The position numbers and the translations under genes were made by a program. Shown piece by piece: positions 26,719 to 36,419 of a stretch of DNA of 64,000 nt. Below the pieces are notes generated by a model. It was not told where the DNA came from and did not search any database. It was given only the letters and a program-made list of their open reading frames with translations. Positions within the stretch are counted from its first letter, which is position 1. Every line of letters starts with the position of its first letter. Origin of the DNA: Candidatus Nanosynbacter featherlites (lineage in GTDB: Bacteria; Patescibacteriota; Saccharimonadia; Saccharimonadales; Saccharimonadaceae); assembly GCF_005697565.1 (NCBI RefSeq), contig NZ_CP040004.1:372001-436000 (forward strand). The letters run 5' to 3'.

Positions 26719-29700
26719 TTACGCATCCTCCTTTATTTCTTCTACTTCGTCAATGTCTTGTACGCTCATGCCCCCTTCGATTTCTCCAATATCATCAGAT
26801 TCATCCAAGAAAGTTTCTGCTTCTTCGTCTTCAGACGTTACCGCAGGCGTGGTTTTATCTTCAGGTCCACTGGACGCGATCACGTGCTCAGCGTCAACGA
26901 CAGCTTCATCATCCACCAAGTCAACCTTTAGACCCAATCCCTGGAGTTCCTTGACCAACACGTTGAAGGACTCTGGGAGTTTTGGACCGACGATTGGTTC
27001 GTCTTTGATGATCGACTCGTATGCCTTGGCACGGCCATAGACGTCGTCAGACTTGATGGTTAGCATTTCCTGCAAGGTTGCTGCCGCACCGTAGGCTTCC
27101 AGTGCCCAGACCTCCATCTCACCGAAGCGCTGACCACCATTCTGTGCTTTACCACCGAGTGGCTGCTGAGTCACCATGGTGTATGGACCAGTTGAGCGGG
27201 CGTGAATCTTGTCAGAAACCATATGGTGCAATTTGATCATGTGCATCACACCGACCGTGGTGCGCTCTTCAAAGGCTTCACCGGTTCGGCCATCAAACAA
27301 TTGACTCTTACCGTCGCGTGCTAGCCCTGCTTTTTCTAGTTCATCAGAAATTGTTGCTGATGGCACACCGTTAAATGATGGGGTTGCGACGCGGTAACCT
27401 AGTGCTCGTGCCGCCATACCCAGGTGTGTTTCAAACAACTGACCGAGGTTCATACGACTTGGCACACCCAGTGGGTTCAAAATTACGTCAATTGGCGTAC
27501 CGTCTTCCATGAACGGCATGTCTTCGACTGGCAGAACCTTGGCGACCACGCCCTTGTTACCGTGGCGACCAGCCATCTTGTCACCAACACCAATCTTGCG
27601 GAGCTGGGCTACAAAGATTTGAATCTGCATCAAGACACCAGCCTTCAAGTCGTGGCCATTCTCGCGGCTAAAGATCTTAACGCCGACAACTTTACCGCCA
27701 CCAGCATTATTCATGCGCTGTGAAGTGTCACGAACATCCTTGGCCTTTTCACCAAAGATGGCGCGCAGCAGACGCTCCTCAGAGCTGAGTTCCTGTTCAC
27801 CCTTTGGTGTAATCTTACCAACTAAAACGTCACCGGCCTTGACTTCAGAACCAATTTGGACAATACCGTTTTCGTCCAAGTGACGCAGGCTTTCCTCAGA
27901 AACGTTTGGAATGTCGCGAGTAACAATCTCTGGGCCCAGTTTGGTCTCACGAACTTCAACATTGTAATCCTTAATGTTGATGGACGTCAGTGTGTCGTCT
28001 TGTACCAATCGGTTGGACAAAATCACTGCGTCTTCCATGTTGTAACCACCCCATGGCATAAAGGCCACCAACAGGTTACGTCCAAGCGCAATTTCGCCTT
28101 CCGCAACGGAAGCACCTTCAATCAATACATCGCCCTGCTTCACCTTATCACCGCGCTTAACGCGAACTTTTTGGTTGTAGCAGCGGTCGTCATTGTTTTT
28201 GACGAAATGGCGGAGTTCATATACTTTGACGCCGTCGCTGTATTTGACATGAATTTCATTTGCATCAGCTTTAACTACTTCACCGTCACCTGACGCCAAG
28301 GTTAAGTGACCACTGTTTGCAGCAATGGACTTTTCGACGCCCGTACCAACAGTTGCTGGTTCTGGTGTGAGCAGCGGTACTGCCTGGCGTTGCATGTTTG
28401 AACCAGTCAAGCTACGGTCAATACGGTTCTTTTCGATGAACGGAACCAGCGCAGCGGTTGACCCCAAAATCTGCTTGTGTGCAGCGTCCATGTAGGTAAC
28501 CTGGTCAGCGTCAACCTGAGATGGCTGCATGTTGTTACGAGCTGACACACGCTCATCACGGAACGTACCGTCTTCGTTCAACACAGCACCAGCATCAGCG
28601 ATCACCTCAGCTGCTTCCTGCGCCGCGTCCAGATAGACAACATCGTCTGTCACGCGACCATTCACAACTTTCAAGTATGGCGTTTCGATGAAGCCATATT
28701 CATTGACTCGTGCGTAAGTAGCGAGGTTTAGCACCAAACCAACGTTAGCACCTTCTGGCGTCTCCACCGAACAGATACGACCATAGTGCGTTGGGTGAGC
28801 ATCACGAACGTCAAAACCAGCACGCTCACGGCTCAAACCACCAGGGCCCATTGAGCTCAAACGACGTTTGTGGCTCAATTCAGACAGTGGGTTAACCTCG
28901 TCCATCAACTGACTAAGCTGCGAGCTAGTGAAGAATTCACGAACTGCTGCCACCACTGGGCGAGCATTGATCAGCTGGCTTGGCGTTACACCTTCCATGT
29001 CCGCCACACTCATGCGATCCATGGCGTTGCGCTGCATCCTGAGCATACCGACGCGGAACTGACGAGCGACCAATTCACCAACCAGCTTCACTCGACGGTT
29101 GCTCAATGAGTCGATGTCATCAGCTGGCTCTTGGGTGTTGTTGAGGCGAATAATCTCGCGGATGATGGCTACCAAATCGCTCATCTGGAAAATACGGTTT
29201 TCAGCAGTGTTGGCAACGTCCAGACCCAACCGTTGATTGAGCTTATACCGACCAACGCGGGAATAATCAAATCGCTTAAAATCAAAGAACATTCGCTCAA
29301 TCATCTGGCGCGCATTGTCAACTGTCGCCAGATCACCCGGCCGGAGACGACGATAGACTTCGATCAGCGCTTCATTGGCACCACGAGTTGTGTCTTTATC
29401 CAAAGTTTCTTGGATGTAGCTGGTCTCGCCAGTGTCAATGTCAGCAAATAATTCACGAATTTCTGATGTTTTTGGATGGCCCAAAGCCCGTAGCAAGGTC
29501 GTCACTGGCAATTTGCGACGACGGTCAATCTTGACATAAATCGTACCATTTGGCGCGGTCTCGAACTCCAACCAGGCACCACGACCTGGGATCATCTTAG
29601 CACCGTAGTAATTACGGCCAGCCACAGTGTCAGCAGTAAAGAATACACCGGCTGAGCGGATCAACTGACTAACTACCACACGCTCCGTACCATTGATGAT

Positions 29701-30069
29701 GAAGGTACCGCGCTCGGTCATCCATGGATAGTCACCAAGATAGATTTCCTGCTCTTTGACTTCGCCCGTGACTTTGTTGGTTAGTTCGACGGTTGCATGC
29801 AGCGGCGCTTCAAACGTCACATTGTTTTCCTTGGCGAACTGATCGGTAGTCTTTGGTTCGTCAAATCGATACGCACCGAATCGCAATGACAATTTCTGAC
29901 CAGTGTAGTCGTCAATTGGGTTAATTTCTGAAAAGATTTCGCTCAAGCCATCCTCGACGAACCAACGCCAAGAATCTTCTTGATGAGCGATCAGGTTTGG
30001 CAGCGGCAACGAGCTGTCTTCAGAGGTGAAGAACACGCGTCCGCCATCCGTGGACTGTTGTTTTGCCAC
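26719..30069 (-). CDS. rpoB: RNA polymerase subunit beta
   Basis: The 1116-residue subunit contains the rifampicin-region [38 protein letters not shown] and the C-terminal catalytic landmarks [16 protein letters not shown] and [19 protein letters not shown]. The start codon is GTG behind GAGGAG. An acidic tail (about the last 60 residues) follows the core. It ends 1 nt before rpoC and forms an operon with it. Confidence 0.98.
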   Translation of the reverse strand: MAKQQSTDGGRVFFTSEDSSLPLPNLIAHQEDSWRWFVEDGLSEIFSEINPIDDYTGQKLSLRFGAYRFDEPKTTDQFAKENNVTFEAPLHATVELTNKVTGEVKEQEIYLGDYPWMTERGTFIINGTERVVVSQLIRSAGVFFTADTVAGRNYYGAKMIPGRGAWLEFETAPNGTIYVKIDRRRKLPVTTLLRALGHPKTSEIRELFADIDTGETSYIQETLDKDTTRGANEALIEVYRRLRPGDLATVDNARQMIERMFFDFKRFDYSRVGRYKLNQRLGLDVANTAENRIFQMSDLVAIIREIIRLNNTQEPADDIDSLSNRRVKLVGELVARQFRVGMLRMQRNAMDRMSVADMEGVTPSQLINARPVVAAVREFFTSSQLSQLMDEVNPLSELSHKRRLSSMGPGGLSRERAGFDVRDAHPTHYGRICSVETPEGANVGLVLNLATYARVNEYGFIETPYLKVVNGRVTDDVVYLDAAQEAAEVIADAGAVLNEDGTFRDERVSARNNMQPSQVDADQVTYMDAAHKQILGSTAALVPFIEKNRIDRSLTGSNMQRQAVPLLTPEPATVGTGVEKSIAANSGHLTLASGDGEVVKADANEIHVKYSDGVKVYELRHFVKNNDDRCYNQKVRVKRGDKVKQGDVLIEGASVAEGEIALGRNLLVAFMPWGGYNMEDAVILSNRLVQDDTLTSINIKDYNVEVRETKLGPEIVTRDIPNVSEESLRHLDENGIVQIGSEVKAGDVLVGKITPKGEQELSSEERLLRAIFGEKAKDVRDTSQRMNNAGGGKVVGVKIFSRENGHDLKAGVLMQIQIFVAQLRKIGVGDKMAGRHGNKGVVAKVLPVEDMPFMEDGTPIDVILNPLGVPSRMNLGQLFETHLGMAARALGYRVATPSFNGVPSATISDELEKAGLARDGKSQLFDGRTGEAFEERTTVGVMHMIKLHHMVSDKIHARSTGPYTMVTQQPLGGKAQNGGQRFGEMEVWALEAYGAAATLQEMLTIKSDDVYGRAKAYESIIKDEPIVGPKLPESFNVLVKELQGLGLKVDLVDDEAVVDAEHVIASSGPEDKTTPAVTSEDEEAETFLDESDDIGEIEGGMSVQDIDEVEEIKEDA

Positions 30070-30224
30070 AGGTATGAACTCCTCGCTTTAGTTTAATTTA
30101 GTGATCACGGCCGGAAGATCCCTAATTCACGACTGCAACAAAAGCGATTTGCCTGTTCGCTTTGCTTCTCCCTGTCGTGAATACACTACTTCTCTAAATA
30201 CCAGTATGCACGAAACCAGGTCAA
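30070..30224 (-). promoter_or_regulatory. rpoB promoter and folded leader
   Basis: TTGACC (30219-30224), 18-nt spacer and TATTTA (30195-30200) preceded by TGG form a plausible promoter at the end of tmk. The ~120-nt leader contains ATTCACGAC pairing with GTCGTGAAT and an inner AAAGCGA/TCGCTTT stem. The fold could regulate rpoBC, but no known motif was recognised. Confidence 0.5.
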
Positions 30225-30886
30225 AAATCAATATTATTTTTGGAGATTTCTTGAAGAATTTGCTGATGTACGTCAGTCGGCGAACGCTCAGCCAAAACCA
30301 GTGGAATATTGTGCGTTTTAGCAACGGTTTGATAGCCATCATTAATCTTCTGCTGGAACGCATCATCACGTGACTCAAAGCTATCAACCGCCTCTGCCGT
30401 ACCGCGCTCGACGATGCGCTGCTGTCTGACACGGTCATCCGCAAATAATACCACAACAAAGTCAGGATTCATGTAGCGCTCACTAGTGAAGCGCTTGGTC
30501 ATGTTGATGATGGCTTCCTGGGCTATACCTTCGCCATGACCTTGATAGACCAAAGTCGACAAATAACTCCTGGAGCTCAACACCACCGCGCCTCGCTGCA
30601 AAGCCGGCTCAATTTTGTGAAACCACAATTCACGCCGCGCCGCACTGAACAAGAGCACATTAACCTCTGGATCCAGCTTGAACCGATCGTCTTTCAAAAC
30701 TCTCCGATATTCATTGGCGACTGGCGTGGTTTTAGCCTCATCATCACTGCCTGGCTCCTCGACAACAACAACTTCACGGCCGCGTTCTCTGAGCCACGCT
30801 GCCAACATATCTACTTGCGTGGATTTACCGGTGCCGTCATTGCCCTCAATGACGATGTAAACTCCCGCGGCGCCCGAGCGTTCCAT
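30221..30886 (-). CDS. tmk: Thymidylate kinase-like protein
   Basis: The 221-residue P-loop kinase converts dTMP to dTDP. Motifs: GNDGTGKST (about 16-24), a DR-equivalent in LSSRSYLSTLVYQGHG, and ADDRVRQQRIVERG resembling the LID. The family usually has DRY/DRF, so SRSY is a variation. The start at 30886 overlaps the dcd stop by one base (TGATG), indicating coupling. With dcd and thyA it supplies dTTP. Confidence 0.88.
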   Translation of the reverse strand: MERSGAAGVYIVIEGNDGTGKSTQVDMLAAWLRERGREVVVVEEPGSDDEAKTTPVANEYRRVLKDDRFKLDPEVNVLLFSAARRELWFHKIEPALQRGAVVLSSRSYLSTLVYQGHGEGIAQEAIINMTKRFTSERYMNPDFVVVLFADDRVRQQRIVERGTAEAVDSFESRDDAFQQKINDGYQTVAKTHNIPLVLAERSPTDVHQQILQEISKNNIDF

Positions 30887-31605
30887 CACAGCAGCCCCTG
30901 ACTCAAGCCGTCAATTGGCACTGGAGATTTACGGCTGTCACGGTACGTCTTTGGTAGTAGCATCTCCGGTCGCCAGCTGGCGATGATTTCCTCTAAATCG
31001 TTCCCTGTCTGATATTTATCACTGACCTTACGCGCGCCAGAGCCATAGCCGCCTTCAACTGGCCCAGTTTTGTGAAAAATCATTTGACCAATGCGTTCGC
31101 CAACCGGCAACACGACACTTTCGTGCATGTTAAGGTTATAGATTTCCAGCGTAATCCGATTGATATACCCTGGGTCAATCCAGCCAGCGTCAAAGCAAAC
31201 CGCCACGCCATTGCGCCCCCACGAACTGCGGCTCAGCACCTGCGCTGCACCGCCCTGTGCACGAATGCCCACAAATTCGTGCGTGTGCGCCAAGATTCGC
31301 TCCCCAGGACGCAGCACAATGATTGGGTGGTCTGGTGGAATATTCTGAAACGGCGTTGCATCATGCTCCTTGCACCATTCAGCGTGCGGCATGGCTTTGA
31401 GCGGACCCTTGAAATATTTGGCGACATAAGCCGCGTCAAAGGGATTGTAGACGCGATATTCGCCCTCAAATTCTTGCTTATAGTAGTAGTGACCCAACGT
31501 AAAGTCCAAACTGGCTTCTGCCACGTGGTCTGGATTGAACGGCTGACAGACGATGATGTCGTCGTTGATGGCTTGGCGAATCTCGATGTTGCTATAAACA
31601 GTCAT
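30886..31605 (-). CDS. dcd: dCTP deaminase family protein
   Basis: The 239-residue protein has the family signatures SRSSWGRNGV and DAGWIDPGYINRITLEIYNLN, with the catalytic Glu in LEIYN, and HTHEFV in the beta barrel. It deaminates dCTP to dUTP; some relatives also hydrolyse dUTP to dUMP, and which applies here cannot be decided by eye. It is longer than typical ~190-residue Dcd. Two bases follow the HIT gene, so HIT-dcd-tmk form an operon. Confidence 0.85.
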   Translation of the reverse strand: MTVYSNIEIRQAINDDIIVCQPFNPDHVAEASLDFTLGHYYYKQEFEGEYRVYNPFDAAYVAKYFKGPLKAMPHAEWCKEHDATPFQNIPPDHPIIVLRPGERILAHTHEFVGIRAQGGAAQVLSRSSWGRNGVAVCFDAGWIDPGYINRITLEIYNLNMHESVVLPVGERIGQMIFHKTGPVEGGYGSGARKVSDKYQTGNDLEEIIASWRPEMLLPKTYRDSRKSPVPIDGLSQGLL

Positions 31606-31607
31606 AT

Positions 31608-32045
31608 TTATTTACTCCACAAAATATACGGTTTAACACTAGTGAATAACATGTTTTTTGGTTTGCCATGCGTTTTGATAAGGTGGGTGTGTTGATGAGC
31701 GACGGATTTTTGTTTATTTTCTGGAGCGCGGGCGTAAACGGAATATCCCTGCTCTTCGTACTCAGCGATCACATCCATCAACTCAGCTCGCTCTGTCTTA
31801 TTCAGCTGGTAGATGCCTTCAACATGACGCCTGGGGACGACCATGATGTGGTCAGCGACTTCATGACTGTCCCAAATCTCATATGGAAACAGATTGTCTG
31901 TCACCAAAAAATGCTCGTGCGCCACTCGCACCTGCTTATCCTCTGGACTAAATTGGCAAAAGTTACACCCAGGTGCTGCCTGCTGTTTCATCATTTTTCG
32001 ATATTTGACATAGCGCTGCTCTGTCGACCGTCGCCGATAAACCAT
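31608..32045 (-). CDS. HIT family nucleotide-binding protein
   Basis: A 145-residue protein with the histidine triad HQHTHLIK (about 117-124), the core DHIMVVPRRHVEGIYQL, and a CNFC pair near the N-terminus that may bind zinc. HIT proteins hydrolyse or transfer nucleoside phosphates (Hint/Ap4A hydrolase type). The context with dcd and tmk fits nucleotide metabolism. A Shine-Dalgarno CGGAGGA and an extended -10 (TGC-TATACT) lie upstream. Confidence 0.88.
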   Translation of the reverse strand: MVYRRRSTEQRYVKYRKMMKQQAAPGCNFCQFSPEDKQVRVAHEHFLVTDNLFPYEIWDSHEVADHIMVVPRRHVEGIYQLNKTERAELMDVIAEYEEQGYSVYARAPENKQKSVAHQHTHLIKTHGKPKNMLFTSVKPYILWSK

Positions 32046-32149
32046 GTTTCCTCCGTTTTCCTCAGTATCTGTTAAAAGTATAGCACGTCTGACATAAGCA
32101 TCATATACTGATTTTCACCCTCAAATATACGTCATAGCAATATCATATC

Positions 32150-32178
32150 ATTGACATATCAACACTTTTTTGTTATTA
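32150..32178 (+). promoter_or_regulatory. Promoter of the 32230 gene
   Basis: TTGACA (32150-32155), 17-nt spacer, TATTAT (32173-32178). A ~45-nt leader follows with AAGGAG before the ATG. Confidence 0.75.
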
Positions 32179-32229
32179 TATAAAAAGTATTTGATCAAAT
32201 TGTTAATAGTGAGAGACAAGGAGAAATAC

Positions 32230-32634
32230 ATGGATCATAAAAATAGCTTAACATGCTTACCAGTTATTTTTGGACCAAATGAGTTAGGCCTCAGTACAAA
32301 AACCACTGGTACTGGCGAAGGCTCAAAATGGGAGACTGCTTTTGTAGTCGCCGACCCGCAAGGGATTATTAGAGAGGTTGAAACACCCAGCACTCCTGAC
32401 GAAGCTCCCGTGCCTCCACACAGGATAGTCGCTGTTGATATTGATCAATGTTTGCCTCAGGAGAGTAGTCCCGGTCAATCTCATATCGTCGGTAATGCCG
32501 TGGAAATACGACCAGACCTAGACCCGGACGCAGAGCCGAGAAAACTGGGGCGAGCCGCCGTCTTTGGTTACGACCCAAAAACTGGCAAAGGCGTCATGGT
32601 GCTCAGCCCAGACCAGGCAGTAACCAAAGACTAA
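32230..32634 (+). CDS. Hypothetical protein
   Basis: A 134-residue, proline- and acid-rich soluble protein (VETPSTPDEAPVPPHRI, RPDLDPDAEPRKLG) that I do not recognise. The start at 32230 is set by AAGGAG about 7 nt upstream. It has its own TTGACA-type promoter and no obvious partner; the next gene has a separate promoter. Confidence 0.6.
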   Translation: MDHKNSLTCLPVIFGPNELGLSTKTTGTGEGSKWETAFVVADPQGIIREVETPSTPDEAPVPPHRIVAVDIDQCLPQESSPGQSHIVGNAVEIRPDLDPDAEPRKLGRAAVFGYDPKTGKGVMVLSPDQAVTKD

Positions 32635-32666
32635 TAGACCGCTCCTCTCCAGCGTATCGCTCATGC

Positions 32667-32695
32667 TTGGGCGACGCTTATAAACATCCTATACT
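32667..32695 (+). promoter_or_regulatory. Leaderless-type promoter of the 32702 gene
   Basis: TTGGGC (32667-32672), 17-nt spacer, TATACT (32690-32695), then 6 nt to the ATG. Confidence 0.65.
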
Positions 32696-32701
32696 AAGAA
32701 T

Positions 32702-34237
32702 ATGTCAGACAAACTGTACCTCAGAGAATACATCATGCCGGGGTATCCGAATGATCCAGGCGAGACCATCATGGGCGCGCTACACATGCCATCCTATGAG
32801 TTGGAGGACAACTCGATGGTAATTCATGACGCAGTATGGGGAGACTGTTCAATTGGTGACCGACAGCCGTACGATTCACTACTCATGGAACTGGCACGTT
32901 CACCACTGTTTCGCAGACTGCAAGCAGTCGAGCAACTGACATTGCCGCCATCGTTCTCTACGGTGCCCAACACAACCCTCTTTTCCCGGTGGCAACACAT
33001 TTGGGGAAGCTTGGCTTTTGTGCGAAAAATGACCGAAGGTGATGATCGATTTGATGACCGACAGCGGACCGTGTTGGAGCTGCGAACGCTGTTTTCTGAC
33101 GTTGGACAGACAGCTTTCTCACACTTGGGAGACTGGATTTTCCAAGGTATCCAAGGTGGAGAAAATCTCCACGACCAAGATTTGAGGGCGTTACTGGAGA
33201 CGTTTGGTATCGATGAAACATTAGCCGACTATGGTCTAACCCTGGAAGAAACCGTTTTCCCTGAGACAGAAGACTGGGTGGAGTGCCCATCACCGGCTTT
33301 GTGTGTCGATAGAGTTGACTACGGTATGCGCGAAGTTTTGCGCTGGTCAGGCTGGCCAATGGGTATCATGCAATATGAAGATCAGCTCCAAGATCCCAAG
33401 TCTCTCTTCCGCATCAATGACCACATGATGCTAGAAATCACAGATCAAGATTTTGCTCGTCGCTTTGCCGCTGGCTACAGTATTTTGCCAACAGAGCACT
33501 GGGCGCAACCAGTGCATCGACTGCAACTTGAACTATTGCAAACCGCTACCAAGCAAGCACTGACTGGTGGTGGGCATTTTAGTGACGGAATCTTCCTGGC
33601 TCACCCTGTCCATCCTCGTGACCGCATGTACGGTATCGATTCAGACTTTCGCTTTGCTTTTAGTGGTGGCGACGCTGCCTTCAGGAGAATATTAGAGACT
33701 ATTGGCTATCATCAGCGGCAAATCTATCAGCGAGCACGTCAAGCAGATCTCCGTAGCCAATTTGGCGAGATGAAAGGCGACTTCCCCGAGTTTCTCGACC
33801 CATTGACCTCATACTGTTCAAAGTCCCGCAATTTCATGCTAGTAGCGCCTCAGGTAGAAATAGAAAAAGATAGTACCGCACAGCAAGGTATGGCGTTAGA
33901 TATGGGGCGCATCGCCATTGGGCTGCCAGCCCTGAAGGCGCGGCTGATCGATCCGCCTGTTCAAACCGCTGAGGGCACAGCGCCGCTAAGCGAAATCGAT
34001 CCAAGCTACAAAAACTATTTGGACGGCCAAACCAGAGCCATGAAAATGGGCTATCAGGCAATAGTAATGCTCAACAGAGACTTCAGTCAACGCATTTATG
34101 ATATCTATAGCGAAGCGTCAGCAACCTGGCAACGCTGTTCAACCATGCCGCGAAACGCTGATAATCTGCGCAACCTTGTTGCTCAAGCTGGTTTTTACGG
34201 TGCTGGCGCGCGCTTTGATGATATTCGTGAGATATGA
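32702..34237 (+). CDS. HD-superfamily-like protein with altered metal ligands
   Basis: The 511-residue protein follows the layout of HD-domain phosphohydrolases of the dGTPase/SAMHD1 type. LFRRLQAVEQLTLPPSF precedes RWQHIWGSLAF (equivalent of R-x-x-H-S-L-G). LFSDVGQTAFSH occupies the place of LLHDIGHGPFSH, and ALCVDRVDYGMRE the place of ADRxDYLLRD. The HD pair itself reads SD and the following His is Gln, so two metal ligands are replaced. It may be an inactive or binding-only relative. The assignment is by pattern only. Leaderless-type promoter. Confidence 0.6.
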   Translation: MSDKLYLREYIMPGYPNDPGETIMGALHMPSYELEDNSMVIHDAVWGDCSIGDRQPYDSLLMELARSPLFRRLQAVEQLTLPPSFSTVPNTTLFSRWQHIWGSLAFVRKMTEGDDRFDDRQRTVLELRTLFSDVGQTAFSHLGDWIFQGIQGGENLHDQDLRALLETFGIDETLADYGLTLEETVFPETEDWVECPSPALCVDRVDYGMREVLRWSGWPMGIMQYEDQLQDPKSLFRINDHMMLEITDQDFARRFAAGYSILPTEHWAQPVHRLQLELLQTATKQALTGGGHFSDGIFLAHPVHPRDRMYGIDSDFRFAFSGGDAAFRRILETIGYHQRQIYQRARQADLRSQFGEMKGDFPEFLDPLTSYCSKSRNFMLVAPQVEIEKDSTAQQGMALDMGRIAIGLPALKARLIDPPVQTAEGTAPLSEIDPSYKNYLDGQTRAMKMGYQAIVMLNRDFSQRIYDIYSEASATWQRCSTMPRNADNLRNLVAQAGFYGAGARFDDIREI

Positions 34238-34238
34238 G

Positions 34239-34835
34239 TTAAGATCGCTTAACCACCGCGTCAATCAAGCCGTACGCCACTGCTTCTTCTGGCCTCATCC
34301 AGTAATCACGTTCCATGTCAGCTTTGATTTTAGCCAGCTTTTGACCAGTGTTTTTGGCCATAATTTTAGCCAGCATTTCCTTTACTTCCAGTGTTTCTTT
34401 CAGGTCAATCTCCATGTCGGTCACCTTACCGCGTGTACCGGATGATGGCTGATGAATCATCACCTTGGCGTGCGGCAAGCAAAATCGTTTACCTTTGGCG
34501 CCACTTGACAGCAGGAACGCGCCCATGCTGGCCTGCAGTCCGATGCCGTAGGTCGCCACGTCTGGTTTGATGAAATTCATAGTATCGTAAATCGCCAAGC
34601 CATCGTAGACGCTGCCACCAGGGCTATTGATATACAGCGAGATATCAGCCTCTGGGTCAACCTGAGCCAAATGCAGCAACTGCGCCACCACAATGTTTGC
34701 CGTGTGCTCATTTACTTCCTCGCCCAGAAAAATTATTCGCTCGTTCAAGAGACGTGAATAAATATCAAACGCTCGTTCGCCGTCAGAAGATTTTTCAATA
34801 ACAGTTGGTACCAGATAGCTATTTACTTTATTCAT
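34239..34835 (-). CDS. clpP: ATP-dependent Clp protease proteolytic subunit
   Basis: The 198-residue serine protease subunit has [20 protein letters not shown] with the nucleophile Ser, [14 protein letters not shown] with the catalytic His, and SLYINSPGG at the oxyanion region. It works in the cytosol with Clp ATPases. The start at 34835 ([14 protein letters not shown]) fits the family and lies 7 nt after an extended -10 (TGC-TATAAT); the upstream in-frame ATG at 34868 would precede the promoter. Confidence 0.95.
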   Translation of the reverse strand: MNKVNSYLVPTVIEKSSDGERAFDIYSRLLNERIIFLGEEVNEHTANIVVAQLLHLAQVDPEADISLYINSPGGSVYDGLAIYDTMNFIKPDVATYGIGLQASMGAFLLSSGAKGKRFCLPHAKVMIHQPSSGTRGKVTDMEIDLKETLEVKEMLAKIMAKNTGQKLAKIKADMERDYWMRPEEAVAYGLIDAVVKRS

Positions 34836-34882
34836 GAACCATATTATAGCATATAGCCGGCACCTCATGGTACACTGAGAAT

Positions 34883-35386
34883 ATGCAGAAAGCTATCATC
34901 GTTGCCTATGACAAAAACCGCGCCATCGGGCGAGGCGGTGATTTACCGTGGGGTCGCAGCTTGCCAGCAGATTTGGCGCATTTCAAGAAGTTGACTAAAG
35001 GCGGCAATGTCGTCATGGGCCGAAAAACCTTCGAGTCAATCGGCTCTCATCCGCTACCAGAGCGCGAAAACATCGTCATTTCCTCACGACCGACAGGCAT
35101 CAAAGGTGTCCTTACGGCTGTGAATTTAGAAAGCGCCCTGGCGCTAGCTCGTTACAAAACCTTCATCATCGGCGGCGCGCAGGTGTATGGTGATGCGCTG
35201 AACACACCAGAGATTGACACCATTTACGCCACCGAGGTGGACGCTACATTTTCAGACGCTGACACCTTTTTCCCAGATATTGACATGACCATCTGGGAAG
35301 AGACCGACCGTGTCCATCACCCGGCAGACGACGACAACGCCTACGCCTTTGATTTCGTGACCTACCGACGAAAAATTGTAGAATAA
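34883..35386 (+). CDS. folA: Dihydrofolate reductase
   Basis: The 167-residue enzyme regenerates tetrahydrofolate with NADPH, the partner of thymidylate synthase encoded next door. Motifs: [29 protein letters not shown] and [13 protein letters not shown]. It is divergent from clpP, with a -10-like TACACT 6 nt before the ATG, and converges on thyA with 7 bp between stops. Confidence 0.93.
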   Translation: MQKAIIVAYDKNRAIGRGGDLPWGRSLPADLAHFKKLTKGGNVVMGRKTFESIGSHPLPERENIVISSRPTGIKGVLTAVNLESALALARYKTFIIGGAQVYGDALNTPEIDTIYATEVDATFSDADTFFPDIDMTIWEETDRVHHPADDDNAYAFDFVTYRRKIVE

Positions 35387-35393
35387 CGACATT

Positions 35394-36332
35394 TTACACT
35401 GCAATCGGTGCCTTAATGGGCGGATGATGCTCATAACCTTCCAGGCGAATATCATCAATGGTGAAATCATCGATGATCTTGATGTCTGGATTCAGCCACA
35501 GCTTTGGCAGCGGCAGCGGACGGCGCGACAATTGCTCGTCAACCTGCGCGTGGTGATTATTATAAATATGCGCACTATTTAGGGTATGGACGAATTCACC
35601 TGGCTGTTTATCTGTCACTTGAGCGATCATCGACAGTAGCAGCGCGTAGCTGGCGATATTAAACGGCACGCCGAGGAACATGTCCGCCGAACGCTGGGTC
35701 AGTGCCAAGTCTAGTTTATCTTTCTCGCCATTTTCACCCGGGCGAACATTGAATTGGAACATGGTGTGGCACGGCGGCAGTCCGCCCGACTGCACGATGT
35801 CGTCTATTTCCGCCACGTTCCAGGCGCTGACGATGTTGCGCCGCGACGTCGGATTATTTTGTATCATGTCGATGGCGTTTTGGATTTGGTCAATCGTTCC
35901 GCCCTTGCCGTCCGGCCACTTTCGCCACTGCACGCCGTAGACTGGCCCCAAATTACCCCACTCTTTAGCAAACACGTGATCCGTCGCGATTTTACCGATA
36001 AATTCTTTCATACCGACGCGCCACTCGTCGCCATTGATCTCCGGAATATCCTGACCAGTTTTCTCCAAATAATTCTTGTATGGCCACTCATCCCAAATGT
36101 GCACGCCGTTTTGCGCCAGATATTCAATGTTACCAGTGCCTTTGAGAAACCACAGCAGCTCATGTGCCACGCTGTTGAAATATAATTTCTTGGTAGTCAT
36201 TGCCGGAAAACCATCCGCCAAATCATACCGTGTTTGCACGCCAAACACCTCCGTCGTGCCCGTACCGGTGCGGTCGCCCTTCCCCATGCCGCTGTCGCGA
36301 ACGTGCCGTAACGTGTCTAGATATTGCCTCAT
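35394..36332 (-). CDS. thyA: Thymidylate synthase
   Basis: The 312-residue ThyA methylates dUMP to dTMP using methylene-tetrahydrofolate. The catalytic Cys is in [12 protein letters not shown], the dUMP-binding block is [20 protein letters not shown], and GDRTGTGT is near the N-terminus. The protein ends in IKAPIAV, the usual C-terminus. Promoter TTCAAG-N17-TATACT with -10 at 36358-36363; GGGAGTAGGAG precedes the ATG. Confidence 0.96.
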   Translation of the reverse strand: MRQYLDTLRHVRDSGMGKGDRTGTGTTEVFGVQTRYDLADGFPAMTTKKLYFNSVAHELLWFLKGTGNIEYLAQNGVHIWDEWPYKNYLEKTGQDIPEINGDEWRVGMKEFIGKIATDHVFAKEWGNLGPVYGVQWRKWPDGKGGTIDQIQNAIDMIQNNPTSRRNIVSAWNVAEIDDIVQSGGLPPCHTMFQFNVRPGENGEKDKLDLALTQRSADMFLGVPFNIASYALLLSMIAQVTDKQPGEFVHTLNSAHIYNNHHAQVDEQLSRRPLPLPKLWLNPDIKIIDDFTIDDIRLEGYEHHPPIKAPIAV

Positions 36333-36419
36333 ATCTCCTACTCCCTTTAGTTACACTAGTATACCAAATACTCATTAGCTCTTGAAAGCTACGGAGGTGA
36401 TTAGCAAATATATAAAATA

